This document shows, one piece after another, positions 8,446-16,800 of a DNA stretch of 64,000 nucleotides. The stretch lies in NCBI GenBank assembly GCA_020248665.1, contig JADCHE010000077.1, positions 1-64,000 on the forward strand, in the 5' to 3' direction. The translations under genes were made by a program, and so were the position numbers. The notes beneath the pieces were generated by a model that was not told the DNA's origin, did no database searches, and saw nothing but the letters and a program-made list of their open reading frames with translations. Positions within the stretch are counted from its first letter, which is position 1, and every line of letters starts with the position of its first letter. This DNA comes from Burkholderiales bacterium (GTDB taxonomy: Bacteria > Pseudomonadota > Gammaproteobacteria > Burkholderiales > Burkholderiaceae_E).

Positions 8446-9107
8446 AAATCCGACCGCGAGTCCGACCGACGTGCCCTGCACGTTCGGGCCGAATCGGTAG
8501 CGCACGATGCGCCGCACGCGCGTGACCCCGCGCTCGTACCTGGAGACGTGGCGCTCCCCGCCGAGGCCGATCGAGCTCAGGTCGTCGAAGTCGAGCGCGC
8601 CTTCGAGAGCGCCCCCGTAGCGCGTGTGGGCGAACTCGTGCGCAGGAAGATGTTCGTATGGCGCAGCGCCGCGTCGAGGTCGCCCTCGGGACGGTAGCGC
8701 TCGTAGTCGCGCATCAGCGCGCCGCCGGCGCCGACGGCCTCGAAGCGGGCGTTCTGGAGCCGCTGCAGCTCGACGTCGGCGATGGCCGCGCCGATGGCGA
8801 CGTCGGTGGTGACCCGACCGTACGAGACGTTCAGGATCGGCCGCAGCACCAGGTCGCGTGCGATCGGAAAGTCCCAGCCCACCCCCCCCCCGGTCACCGA
8901 CAGCGAGTTCCACCGGGTCGGGACCGTGCGCTCGACCTGCCCGTCGGAGATGCTGAGCGAGCCGGCGGTGACGTCAGGGGTCAGCCCGAAGCCCATCAGG
9001 TTGAGGAGCTGGCTGGCGCGCTGCTCGAGACGACGATCGATGGTGCCCAAGGCCTGCGCGGCGGCGATGGACGGCACGAGGGCGAACAGCAGGCCGACGG
9101 CGAGCAC
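8446..9107 (-). pseudogene. Frameshifted outer-membrane barrel gene
   Basis: Reads from a GTG at 9107 through a signal peptide (ending IAAAQA) and barrel-like sequence to about 8647. There the frame LRHTNIF... stops being barrel-like, and a frame one base away continues as AHEFAHTRYGGALEGALDF and ends VQGTSVGLAVGF, a typical outer-membrane C-terminal Phe. One missing base at about 8647 would restore it. The codon after the final Phe is CGA, one substitution from TGA, so the natural stop also appears lost. A run of ten C (8882-8891) lies inside the gene but is in frame. Sequencing error is possible. Confidence 0.65.
8882..8891. repeat. Homopolymer tract of ten C
   Basis: Ten consecutive C on the plus strand, G on the coding strand, encode GlyGlyGly in the broken barrel gene. 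Tracts of this length are prone to slippage and can drive phase variation of surface proteins. They are also typical places for sequencing indels. Confidence 0.85.
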
Positions 9108-9170
9108 AATGCACGCCAGGCTCGCGCCGCAACCACTGGACGAGCGGCAGGGCTCATCGCGGCGCCGCCT

Positions 9171-9744
9171 TCAGCGGAAGTACTTCAAGGCCAGCCCGAG
9201 CGCGTAGACCCGCGCCGGCTCGGAGAGTCGGTCGACGCGCATCTCCAGGTACGGCTCCACGCGCCAGCTCTCGGTGAGGCCGACCTCCATCCCGAGCTGG
9301 TAGCGCTGCTGCTTCCACTCCGAGTAGCGGGTGTCGTAGATCGTCTCGGCGGTCGCATAGGGCACCGCGGTCCGGTCGAGCAGGTCGAACGGGCGCTCGG
9401 CGCCGAGCCGCGCGTGATAGGGGCTCGAGCGTTCGTCGTTGCGGTCGCGCAGGTCCTAGCGCAGTCGGCTGAAGAGGGCCACGCCGCCCGGCATCGTCGG
9501 CGTGCGGCCGCTGAGCTCGAATACGCCGCGGTTCTCGTGGAACTCGCTCGTCGCGTCCGCGTCGCCGAGGCTGCGCGCGCGCTGGGAGCCGATCCGCACC
9601 CACAGGTAGCGGTTGCGCTCCCAGTCCTGCTCGAGCAGGCCCTTGCGCAGCGAAGGCGTCAGCGAATAGTCGAGGTGCACGCCGAGCGTGCCGTCGGTCA
9701 CCGGATCGAGCAGGAAGCCGCGGCGAGCCGTCGCACCGACCGCA
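9171..9744 (-). pseudogene. DUF2490-like outer-membrane protein broken by an in-frame TAG
   Basis: Two pieces lie in one frame. The first, from about 9701 (TDGTLGVHLDYSL...), ends at a TAG at 9456-9458 after FSRLR. The second continues directly as DLRDRNDERSSPYHARLGAERP and then YDTRYSEWKQQRYQLGMEVG to KYFR at 9171. The second piece matches the C-terminal half of DUF2490 barrels. A TAC-to-TAG change would explain the break. The 5' end lacks a signal peptide: only 15 in-frame codons separate it from the stop of the upstream gene. It is therefore both nonsense-interrupted and 5'-truncated. Confidence 0.6.
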
Positions 9745-9746
9745 TG

Positions 9747-10727
9747 TCACTCGCCCGACTTCAGGCGGCGAGTGCCCTCGACCAGCGGGTGCCAGCCGTA
9801 GACCAGCGTCAGCATGAAGCCGTCCATCCGCAGGTCGGTCGGTGCCTTGTCGTTCAGCGTCGACTTGTAGCCGACGGTCATCGCGAGGTTCTCGTTGACC
9901 GCATAGCCGAGCGTGAGGCCGAAGGCGACGTTGTCGAGCTTGCCGGCCGACACGCCGTCGATGGTCGAGCCGCCGCCCTTGTACCAGCTGAGGTCGAGCC
10001 CGCCCCAGAAGTTCGCGGTGAGGTCGCGCGTCAGGTGCGCGTCGATCTGGTACATCGGGTCGGTCTTCAGCGTCCGGCCGACGAAGTTGTCGTTGGTGCC
10101 GAACAGCCACACCGCGGGCAGCAGCTCGAGCGTCGTGCGGCGACCGGGCACCCAGGCGCCGAGCTGCCAGATGATCGGCAGGCCGAGGCGGCCGTACAGC
10201 CGGTTCTGTCCGAGGTTCACCGTCTTCGAGCTGTCGTACTCGCCGATCGGCAGCGCGAAGTCGACGAGCACGTCCATCGAGAAGCCCGGCTCGTAGCGCA
10301 GCACGTCCGGGATGTTGTTCTGCGCCTTCGGGCCGATCACGTTGAACGTGAACTCGAGCATCGGGTCGCCGAAGCCGCTCGAGGTCTGGCCCGACGTGAG
10401 TCCCGCCACCGTGCCGCTCGCTGAGACGCGCCCCATCGGCAGGATGACGGCGGCCATCGCCGAGCGCTCGAGCAGCGTGAAGGTGTGCGCGTACCCGGTC
10501 AGCATCATCGTCGCGTCGAAGTTCGTCCCCGCCTGGACGACGTGCGCGGGGTCGAACGGGTTCGCGTTGCCGCTCAGCGAGTTGTAGATCACCGGCACGG
10601 CGCTCGCGCCGGACAGCGTCTTCCAGTAGAAGCGCGCCGGCACCTGCGCCTGCGCGGGCTGCGCGCCGAGCGCCGCCGTCACGAGCACCGCCGCGGCGAT
10701 GCCCCACTTCCGGAGGGTCGTCTTCAT
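9747..10727 (-). CDS. Outer-membrane transporter-like barrel (phenol-degradation MetA/SphA-type)
   Basis: 326 residues with a signal peptide (ending GAQPAQA, about 27). The long mature part is rich in alternating strands and Gly/Asp loops, and it resembles the phenol_MetA_deg family of outer-membrane proteins thought to pass hydrophobic substrates. ATG 10727 was chosen because it directly precedes the signal peptide; an upstream GTG would add 15 charged residues. It sits between a sulfatase and a broken DUF2490 gene, all on the minus strand. The role is probably passage of the compound handled by the sulfatases, which is inference from neighbours. Confidence 0.75.
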   Translation of the reverse strand: MKTTLRKWGIAAAVLVTAALGAQPAQAQVPARFYWKTLSGASAVPVIYNSLSGNANPFDPAHVVQAGTNFDATMMLTGYAHTFTLLERSAMAAVILPMGRVSASGTVAGLTSGQTSSGFGDPMLEFTFNVIGPKAQNNIPDVLRYEPGFSMDVLVDFALPIGEYDSSKTVNLGQNRLYGRLGLPIIWQLGAWVPGRRTTLELLPAVWLFGTNDNFVGRTLKTDPMYQIDAHLTRDLTANFWGGLDLSWYKGGGSTIDGVSAGKLDNVAFGLTLGYAVNENLAMTVGYKSTLNDKAPTDLRMDGFMLTLVYGWHPLVEGTRRLKSGE

Positions 10728-10795
10728 CGGAGGTCCGTCTTCGTCGTGTTCATCGGTTCGGTCGTGTCCCATCGCGGTCGTCCGGGCGGCCGGAC

Positions 10796-12607
10796 TCAGG
10801 GCCGGGGCGGGCCGGTCATCCCGGGGGGCGGCACGAACTGGCGCTCGTAGAGCAGCGGCGGGTAGCCCGCCTCGTCGGGCACGCGCTGCGGCAGCTGGTC
10901 ATCGAGCGTCTCGAACACCGAGCGACTCGGCAGGATCACGTTGTTCGTGCGGACGTAGTCGTTCCACAGCGCGAGCAGCTCCTTGACCTTCTCGGGCCGC
11001 TCGCGCGCGAGGTTCTTCCGCTCGGACGGATCGCTCGCCAGGTCGAAGAGCTCCCAGTCGCCGGTGCCGAGCGGCTTGTACTGCCAGCGGATCTTCCAGT
11101 TGCCCTGCCGCAGCGCCTGGTTGCCGAACAGCTGCCACGCGAGGTAGTCCTTGTCGGTCCGCGGCGACTCGGTCTCGCCCGCGAGCACGCGCCCCCAGGA
11201 CTTGCCGATGAGCGGGGGGAGCTCGCGCCCGTCCAACGTGCGCGGATACTGCACGCCTGCAGCCTCCAGGAACGTCGGCATCAGGTCGGCGACGTGCATC
11301 AGCCCGTGGTTGACGCTGCCCTTGGACCGCTTGACGCCCGGACCGGAAACGATCAGCGCGTTGCGGATGCCGCCCTCGGCGAGCCAGCCCTTGTACTGGC
11401 TGAACGGCGTCATCGACACCTGCGCCCACATCGGCCCGTACCCGACGTACGAACCGGGATCGCCCCACGCGTTGGGATGCGTCTGCGACCAGTTCATCGC
11501 GGCGAACAGGAAGTCGCGCGTGCCCGGGTTGCCGGCGATCATCTTGAACAGGTCGGTGCCCTCGGCGCCGTTGTCGCCGAACACCACGAAGATCGTGTTC
11601 TCGTACTCGCCGATCTTCTTCAGGTGGTCGATCAGACGCCCGACGTGGTGGTCGAGGTTCTCGACCATGCCCGCGTAGAGCTCCATCTTCCTGCCGAGGA
11701 GCGCACGCGCCGCGGGTGCGAGCACGATCGGATCGGGCAGGAACCACATGCGCTCGGAGAGCTGCGTGCCGGCGGGCACGATCCCGAGGTCGACCTGGCG
11801 CTTGAGACGCTCCTGGCGCACCGCGTCCCAGCCCTTGTCGTAGGCGCCGACGTGGCGGTTGCGCCAGTCGCGAGGCAGGTGGAAGGGGTCGTGCGGGGCC
11901 TGGTGGGCGACGTAGGCGAAGAAGGGCTTGCCGCTGCCGCGATTGGCGTCGATGAAGCCGATCAGCTTGTCGGTGTAGGTCTTCGTCGCGTAGTAGTCGT
12001 CGGGCAGCTTGGTCAGGTAACGGCCGTCTTCCGTGTAGGTGGACCTGGGCGCCGCGGCCGTGAAGTTCATCATGTCCCAGTAGCTGCCCGCGCCGTCGAG
12101 CAGCGAGAAGTCGCGCTCGAAGCCGCGCGCCGCCGGGATCAGGTCGGGCGCCTTGCCGAGGTGCCACTTGCCGACCATGTAGGTGTGGTACCCCGCGCCC
12201 TTCAGCAGCTGCGGCAGCGTCGCCACCCGCGTGTTGAGGTGGCCCTCGTAGCCCGGCACGCCGCGCTGGTTGGGCGCGGTCCACTCGCTCATGTTGCCCA
12301 GGCCGTTCAGGTGCGTGTCGACGCCGCTCAGCAGCATCGAGCGCGTCGGCGAGCAGCTCGCGTGGGTGTAGAAGTTGGAGAAGCGTACGCCGTCGCGGGC
12401 CAGCGAGTCGAGGTTGGGCGTGCGCATCTCGCTACCGAACGACCCGAGGTCGGAGAAGCCCAGGTCGTCGCCGAGGATCACGACGATGTTGGGGCGGCGT
12501 GGCGCATCCGCGGCCACCGACGTCGCCGGCACGGACATCATCGCGACGACGCCCAGCAGGCACGTCGCTGCCAGCCGGCCCGTCAGTCCATTGCTCACGG
12601 TACGCAT
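10796..12607 (-). CDS. Secreted arylsulfatase (type I, formylglycine-dependent)
   Basis: 603 residues, signal peptide about 1-33 (ending TSVAA). The sulfatase core starts at PNIVVILGDDLGF (Asp47-Asp48). It has the CxPxR motif CSPTRSMLLSG (Cys about 85), a Lys/His-bearing MVGKWHLG motif, and the second metal site in FGDNGAEGTD. Length and layout match bacterial arylsulfatases. It is a paralogue of the 798-residue sulfatase but clearly diverged and lacks its large C-terminal extension. It is probably in the same transcript as the barrel genes on either side, starting at the AraC-divergent promoter. Confidence 0.92.
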   Translation of the reverse strand: MRTVSNGLTGRLAATCLLGVVAMMSVPATSVAADAPRRPNIVVILGDDLGFSDLGSFGSEMRTPNLDSLARDGVRFSNFYTHASCSPTRSMLLSGVDTHLNGLGNMSEWTAPNQRGVPGYEGHLNTRVATLPQLLKGAGYHTYMVGKWHLGKAPDLIPAARGFERDFSLLDGAGSYWDMMNFTAAAPRSTYTEDGRYLTKLPDDYYATKTYTDKLIGFIDANRGSGKPFFAYVAHQAPHDPFHLPRDWRNRHVGAYDKGWDAVRQERLKRQVDLGIVPAGTQLSERMWFLPDPIVLAPAARALLGRKMELYAGMVENLDHHVGRLIDHLKKIGEYENTIFVVFGDNGAEGTDLFKMIAGNPGTRDFLFAAMNWSQTHPNAWGDPGSYVGYGPMWAQVSMTPFSQYKGWLAEGGIRNALIVSGPGVKRSKGSVNHGLMHVADLMPTFLEAAGVQYPRTLDGRELPPLIGKSWGRVLAGETESPRTDKDYLAWQLFGNQALRQGNWKIRWQYKPLGTGDWELFDLASDPSERKNLARERPEKVKELLALWNDYVRTNNVILPSRSVFETLDDQLPQRVPDEAGYPPLLYERQFVPPPGMTGPPRP

Positions 12608-12663
12608 CGTTCTGGTCCGCACGGTTGCCCTCGCCTCTCGATTCGATTCCACGCGTATCGCGC

Positions 12664-13479
12664 TCACTTGGGGAACAGGAAGGTCAGCTGCAGCCGAAGC
12701 CCCCAGCCCTGGGGCCCGTTGTCCGGCGAATCGGCCCAGTACTTGGCGGCCGCCGACAGCTGCACGATCTGCGGCCCGAGCTTCAGCAGCTGGCCGGCCT
12801 GGACGATCAGCGGCACCTGCCACTGCTTGCTTTTCCAGTCGTACGCCGACTCGGTGTAGGCGCCGAACGTCGTGTGGGTGGCGGTGGTGTAGCTGACGAA
12901 AGGCTGCAGCGTGGTGGAGCTGAGGTCGGCGCGGCTGTCGTTGCCCGCCACGGACCAGAGGTGGCCCGCCAGCATGCCGACCGTCCACGGTCCGGACTGC
13001 TTCAGCATCACCCCGGTGGGGCCGACGCCCCACTTGTCGGCGCCGAGCGCGTCCTTGGACGCCGTCGGCAGCAGCAGGATCGGGCCCGCCCCCCAGATCC
13101 ACCCGCCGGCGGTGGGCGCCTTGGGCGACAGGAACAGGCTGAGCGTGGTGTCGCCGAGGCCCGACTGGTTCAGCGCGGGGTTCTGGAAGCCCTGCTGGTC
13201 GATGAGGGGGACGATCGTCCGGGTGATCAGGTTCCAGTCCTGGTTCAGCGAGACCGGGACGACCGGCAGGACGACGAGCCGGTCGACCGAGGCGCCGTCG
13301 TTCGCTCCGCCGTACTTGTCCGAGTTGTACTGCAGCGGCACGCTGACCAGCGAAGCGACCGGGTTCGCCAGCTTCTTGGCGAGCTCGGCCGCCTGGTCGG
13401 GCTGCGCACGAACGGGACCGGCCATCGCCAGCAGGCACGCTGCCAGGACCATCCCCCCTCCGAACCTTCCTGCGGACAC
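12664..13479 (-). CDS. Outer-membrane transporter-like barrel, first gene of the sulfatase block
   Basis: 271 residues. The GTG start at 13479 has AAGGAAG seven bases upstream and leads straight into a signal peptide (ending GPVRAQ). The mature region has the alternating strand pattern of an outer-membrane barrel and resembles transporter-annotated barrels near the phenol_MetA_deg group. It ends LQLTFLFPK. It is transcribed away from the AraC regulator at 13648, so it is the likely promoter-proximal gene of the ten-gene minus-strand block. Substrate unknown. Confidence 0.72.
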   Translation of the reverse strand: MSAGRFGGGMVLAACLLAMAGPVRAQPDQAAELAKKLANPVASLVSVPLQYNSDKYGGANDGASVDRLVVLPVVPVSLNQDWNLITRTIVPLIDQQGFQNPALNQSGLGDTTLSLFLSPKAPTAGGWIWGAGPILLLPTASKDALGADKWGVGPTGVMLKQSGPWTVGMLAGHLWSVAGNDSRADLSSTTLQPFVSYTTATHTTFGAYTESAYDWKSKQWQVPLIVQAGQLLKLGPQIVQLSAAAKYWADSPDNGPQGWGLRLQLTFLFPK

Positions 13480-13647
13480 GCTGGCTTCCTTGTTCTGTCG
13501 CCCGATGCGCGGCTCGTCGGTGTCGAGCTGACCGAGCCCCACGGCCAAGCTTTCGTTGACCCGACTGGATGCGGTCGCATCGCGTGCAACCATTTTTTTC
13601 AGGTTAGTGTCGTCTCCGAACCGTGTCTTAGCATTTCACGCCAACGC

Positions 13648-14754
13648 ATGACGCCCTTGAACTGGATCAAGTCGCCGCCGGAAATCGACGACGCGACGAC
13701 GATCGAAGCGATCCGTGCAGCACCGATCGAGGACCTCTCGGTCCAGCCGCTGAAGGGCATCCCCGACCTGCTGGCGTCCCTGGGCGCCGACTTCGACGCC
13801 ATCGCACGCCGCGCGGGGGTGTGCCCCGCCGCGCTCGACGATCCGGAGGGCCGGCTCAGCTTCCTCGACACGCAGCGGCTGCTGCACGAGTGCGAGCAGG
13901 CCACGGGCTGCCCGCACTTCGGGATGCAGGTGGGGATGCGGGCGGGGGTCTCGGCGGCCGGAGTCCTCGGCGCGCTCGCGCGCCACGCGACCACGGTGCT
14001 GCAGTCGCTGCGCACGATCCAGGCGCACCTGCACCTGCACGACCGCGGCGCGGTGCTCGGCCTGCACCAGCGCAATCACGGGGAGATGGAGCTCGCCTAC
14101 GTCATCTTCCATCCCGAGCACCCGGGGTCGCGGCACATCGCCGAGGGCACGCTCGCGATCGCAATGAACGTGCTGCGCGCCCTGTGCGGCCCACGCTGGG
14201 CGCCGACCGAGGTGATGCTCGCCTGCGACCGGCCGGCCGACACGGCCGCGTACCGCGACTGCTTCGGCCCGGCCCTGCGCTTCAACGCGCCCCGCTTCGC
14301 GGTCGTGTTCGACTCGGGCTGGTTGAACCGGGCGCTCCCCGCCGCCGACGCGATGGAGCGGATCCGCCTCGCGCGGCGCGTGACCGAGCTCGAGCGTTCG
14401 CGCCGGCCCTCGACGCGCGAGCGCGCACGCGAGTCGCTGACGCAGGTGCTGATCGAGGCGCCGCCCTCGGTCGACCGGGTGGCCCGGCTGCTCGGCGTGA
14501 GCGTCAGGACCCTGAACAGGCGGCTCGCACGCGAGGGCACGAGCTTCAAGGCGCTGCTGGAGGACGCGCGATCCTCGCTGGCGAGCCAGCTGCTGCGGGA
14601 CACGCGGATGCCGGCGATCGAGATCGCGGCGGCGCTGCACTACACGACGCCCAGCGCGTTCTCGAGGGCGTTCAGGGGCTGGAACCGGGGGATGAGTCCG
14701 AGGCGGGCCCGGCATGCCGGGCCGACGGGGCCCGTCGCGGGCATCGACGGGTAG
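13648..14754 (+). CDS. AraC family transcriptional regulator
   Basis: 368 residues. The N-terminal part (about 25-215) resembles the arabinose-binding-like sensor domain of OruR-type regulators (PLKGIPDLLASLGAD, HFGMQVGMRAG). A C-terminal AraC double helix-turn-helix (about 265-350) includes RVARLLGVSVRTLNRRLA and IAAALHYTTPSAFSRAFR. It is divergent from the sulfatase/barrel block, with a 168-bp intergenic region that must hold both promoters, so it is the probable regulator of that block. The inducer is unknown. The ATG at 13648 has no obvious ribosome binding site. Confidence 0.85.
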   Translation: MTPLNWIKSPPEIDDATTIEAIRAAPIEDLSVQPLKGIPDLLASLGADFDAIARRAGVCPAALDDPEGRLSFLDTQRLLHECEQATGCPHFGMQVGMRAGVSAAGVLGALARHATTVLQSLRTIQAHLHLHDRGAVLGLHQRNHGEMELAYVIFHPEHPGSRHIAEGTLAIAMNVLRALCGPRWAPTEVMLACDRPADTAAYRDCFGPALRFNAPRFAVVFDSGWLNRALPAADAMERIRLARRVTELERSRRPSTRERARESLTQVLIEAPPSVDRVARLLGVSVRTLNRRLAREGTSFKALLEDARSSLASQLLRDTRMPAIEIAAALHYTTPSAFSRAFRGWNRGMSPRRARHAGPTGPVAGIDG

Positions 14755-14793
14755 GGGGCGCGGAGGCGGCGTGTCGCCCCGGCCGCAGGGCGG

Positions 14794-14845
14794 CCGATCC
14801 GCGCTTCGCGCGGGATCGGATCACGCGCGCCGCGGCGCGTGATCC
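14794..14845. terminator. Two stacked hairpins between convergent genes
   Basis: Hairpin one pairs 14794-14804 (CCGATCCGCGC) with 14808-14819 with one bulged G. Hairpin two pairs 14818-14828 (GGATCACGCGC) with 14835-14845 perfectly, loop 6 nt. They lie between the AraC gene and the small convergent gene at 14859. No T-run follows, so intrinsic termination is only probable. Confidence 0.5.
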
Positions 14846-14858
14846 GGGATCCCGTCGG

Positions 14859-15023
14859 TCAGCGGTCGCGGCGGGCGTCGTCCGCGGCCGGCGCCGCGCG
14901 CACCGTCGCGATCGCGTCGGCGAACCGGCCGACGTCGCTCCAGTCGCACTCGGCCTCGACCCGCGCGAGCGCCTGCTCGGTGGTCTCCGCACGCAGGTCG
15001 AACTCGTCGTCGCTGGGGGTCAT
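14859..15023 (-). CDS. Small acidic hypothetical protein
   Basis: 54 residues, very acidic (MTPSDDEFDLRAETTEQAL...). It is preceded by GAGGTGA five bases before the ATG at 15023, a convincing ribosome binding site. No membrane segment, no cysteines, no recognised family. About 220 bp upstream toward 15247 hold no gene I can support and presumably carry its promoter. Confidence 0.5.
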   Translation of the reverse strand: MTPSDDEFDLRAETTEQALARVEAECDWSDVGRFADAIATVRAAPAADDARRDR

Positions 15024-15247
15024 GGTGTCACCTCGCACTGCACGCACCTCACTGCCCAACGCGCGTCGGGTCGGATGCGATGACGTCCATTCGATCCGAT
15101 GCGCGTGTGCACGACCGTGACGCCGATCACGCACGACACGATCCTACGGCCGCGCGATGACGATCCGGTGACGGACGGTTGACGCGCAGGCGCGCTGCGG
15201 ACGCGGGACGACGTGCGGTACGACGCACGCGCCGCGTTCCGCGCCGC

Positions 15248-16231
15248 TCAACCGTCGAGCTCGACGATGCGGTCGCCCGGCTGCGGCACGCAGGCGGCGC
15301 CGATCGGTGTCCAGCCCTCACGCACGACGATGCGCCGGCCGGCGTGGCAGAACTCGACGCGGCGCGCGCCGGGCGCGCGGGCGCGTGCGAAGGCCTCGAT
15401 CGACGCGGGCATGCTGACGCGGAAGACGCCCGCGGCGACGTCCTCGCCCGGGTGGTCGTCGAGGTGAAGCCAGGGCAGCGCCGCGGCGGCGCCGATCAAC
15501 AGCGGGTTGCGCACCTCGAAGCGGGCCGGGGCGTAGCCCGAGTCGGTCAGCCAGCGCTGCGCGGCGCCGCGCAGGTCGTCCCCGGCGCCACCGAGCCCGC
15601 CCCAGGCGACGCCGAGCAGCTCCGCGACCCATTGGTTGCAGTTCTGGTAGCGCAGCCCGAACGCGTGCGCGTTGGCGCTGTAGGTGCCGGCGAGCAGCCG
15701 CAGCGCGAGGCGGTCGTCACGCGCGGCGCGCTCGAGCGCGTCCTGCGCCCCGGCAGGCAGCAGCAACGCGGCGAACCATCCGGTCGACGGGTCGCCGGCG
15801 CCGACGACGAAGCCGGCGAGGCCTTCGTCGAAGAGGCGCGGACGGCGCGTTTCGCAGTCGTAGTAGAGCTGGCGCACCGACCACGGCGCGTTCGGGCTAG
15901 CGCGCAGGCTGACGCCGGCATGCGAGTAGCGCATGCCGAACCGGGCGAGGTCGAGCCCGGCGCGCGAGACGAGCGCGAGCGACGCACCGGACGCCTCGAG
16001 CGTCGAGCGCACGACGGCGGCGAACCGGAACAGGGTGTCCTGCTGGACGGCGTCGAGCTCGGTCGGCGGCTCGCACACGCGCAGCGCTCCGGCCTGCGCG
16101 GTACGCCCGGGCGCGAGCACGGCGAGCGCCGCGAGCGCGACGGCGAGCGCGACCCGCGCGGCGATGCGCGCGGGCCGAGCGGGATCAGAGCGAGACCGGG
16201 GTCGAGCGCAGCTCGCGTTGCCAGCCGTCAT
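15248..16231 (-). CDS. DUF2145 family secreted protein
   Basis: 327 residues if started at the ATG at 16231. A hydrophobic signal (about 28-50, VALAVALAALAVLAPG, ending AQA) precedes the DUF2145 body, starting CEPPTELDAVQQDTLFRFA. The pair RYSHAG (His) and YQNCNQWVAELLG (Cys) looks like the His/Cys active site of an NlpC/P60-like fold in permuted order. That reading is inference. The only in-frame start overlaps the 3' end of the upstream gene by 47 bp, implying translational coupling. Role unknown; a cell-envelope peptidase or amidase is possible. Confidence 0.7.
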   Translation of the reverse strand: MTAGNASCARPRSRSDPARPARIAARVALAVALAALAVLAPGRTAQAGALRVCEPPTELDAVQQDTLFRFAAVVRSTLEASGASLALVSRAGLDLARFGMRYSHAGVSLRASPNAPWSVRQLYYDCETRRPRLFDEGLAGFVVGAGDPSTGWFAALLLPAGAQDALERAARDDRLALRLLAGTYSANAHAFGLRYQNCNQWVAELLGVAWGGLGGAGDDLRGAAQRWLTDSGYAPARFEVRNPLLIGAAAALPWLHLDDHPGEDVAAGVFRVSMPASIEAFARARAPGARRVEFCHAGRRIVVREGWTPIGAACVPQPGDRIVELDG

Positions 16232-16655
16232 CGAGGACCAGGAAGAACGCCTTCTTCGTGTCGGCGTGCGCGAGCTCGACGCCGTACGGACGACGGTTCG
16301 CGGTGACGGTCGCACCGGCGGCGAGGCGCCCGCGCTCGACCGCCACGGCCGGCAGCACCAGGCGCACCGGCTCGGCGGCCGGGGTGGCGCCGAGCGGCGC
16401 GAGCGCGACGCGCACGAAGCCCGGGCGCTCGGGCAACGGAGTGAGCTCGACGATCCGGTACGGGCCGTCCAGGGCGGCGACGGCGTTCTTCGAGCTGTCG
16501 CTCGACTCGCCGGACGAATCGGACGCCGACGAGGCCGCGGACGACGCCGACGAGCCGCCGGCCGCGGACGAGGCGGCGAAGCTGCCGGCCGACGCGGGGC
16601 CTGCGAGCCCCAGCAGCGCGAGCGCGCACGGGAGGGCGTGACGGAGGGGGTGCAT
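16185..16655 (-). CDS. Secreted Ser-rich hypothetical protein
   Basis: 156 residues. A signal peptide (about 1-23, GLAGPASAG) is followed by a low-complexity Ser/Ala tract (about 24-55, SSASSAASSASDSSGE) and a compact beta-rich domain beginning GPYRIVELTPLP. GGAAG lies upstream of the ATG at 16655. It is paired with and overlaps the DUF2145 gene, so the two are probably an operon and may act together in the periplasm. I do not recognise the domain. Confidence 0.65.
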   Translation of the reverse strand: MHPLRHALPCALALLGLAGPASAGSFAASSAAGGSSASSAASSASDSSGESSDSSKNAVAALDGPYRIVELTPLPERPGFVRVALAPLGATPAAEPVRLVLPAVAVERGRLAAGATVTANRRPYGVELAHADTKKAFFLVLDDGWQRELRSTPVSL

Positions 16656-16800
16656 GCGGTCTTCCGTGAGCGGGCCCCGGAGAGGCGATGCCTGCGAGGA
16701 TAGCCGATGCGCCCGTACGCCGCGCATGCGCCCAGGTCCGGCGTCGCACGCATCCCGAGGCCGGGTATCCTGCCTCGGCCAGGACGACCGACCCGAACCG

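Noticed and set aside
5039-8913. Very long open frames (over 1000 codons) running through the sulfatase and DUF2092 genes
   Set aside because: They arise because stop codons are rare at this G+C. Only the parts with signal peptides, ribosome binding sites and family motifs were kept.
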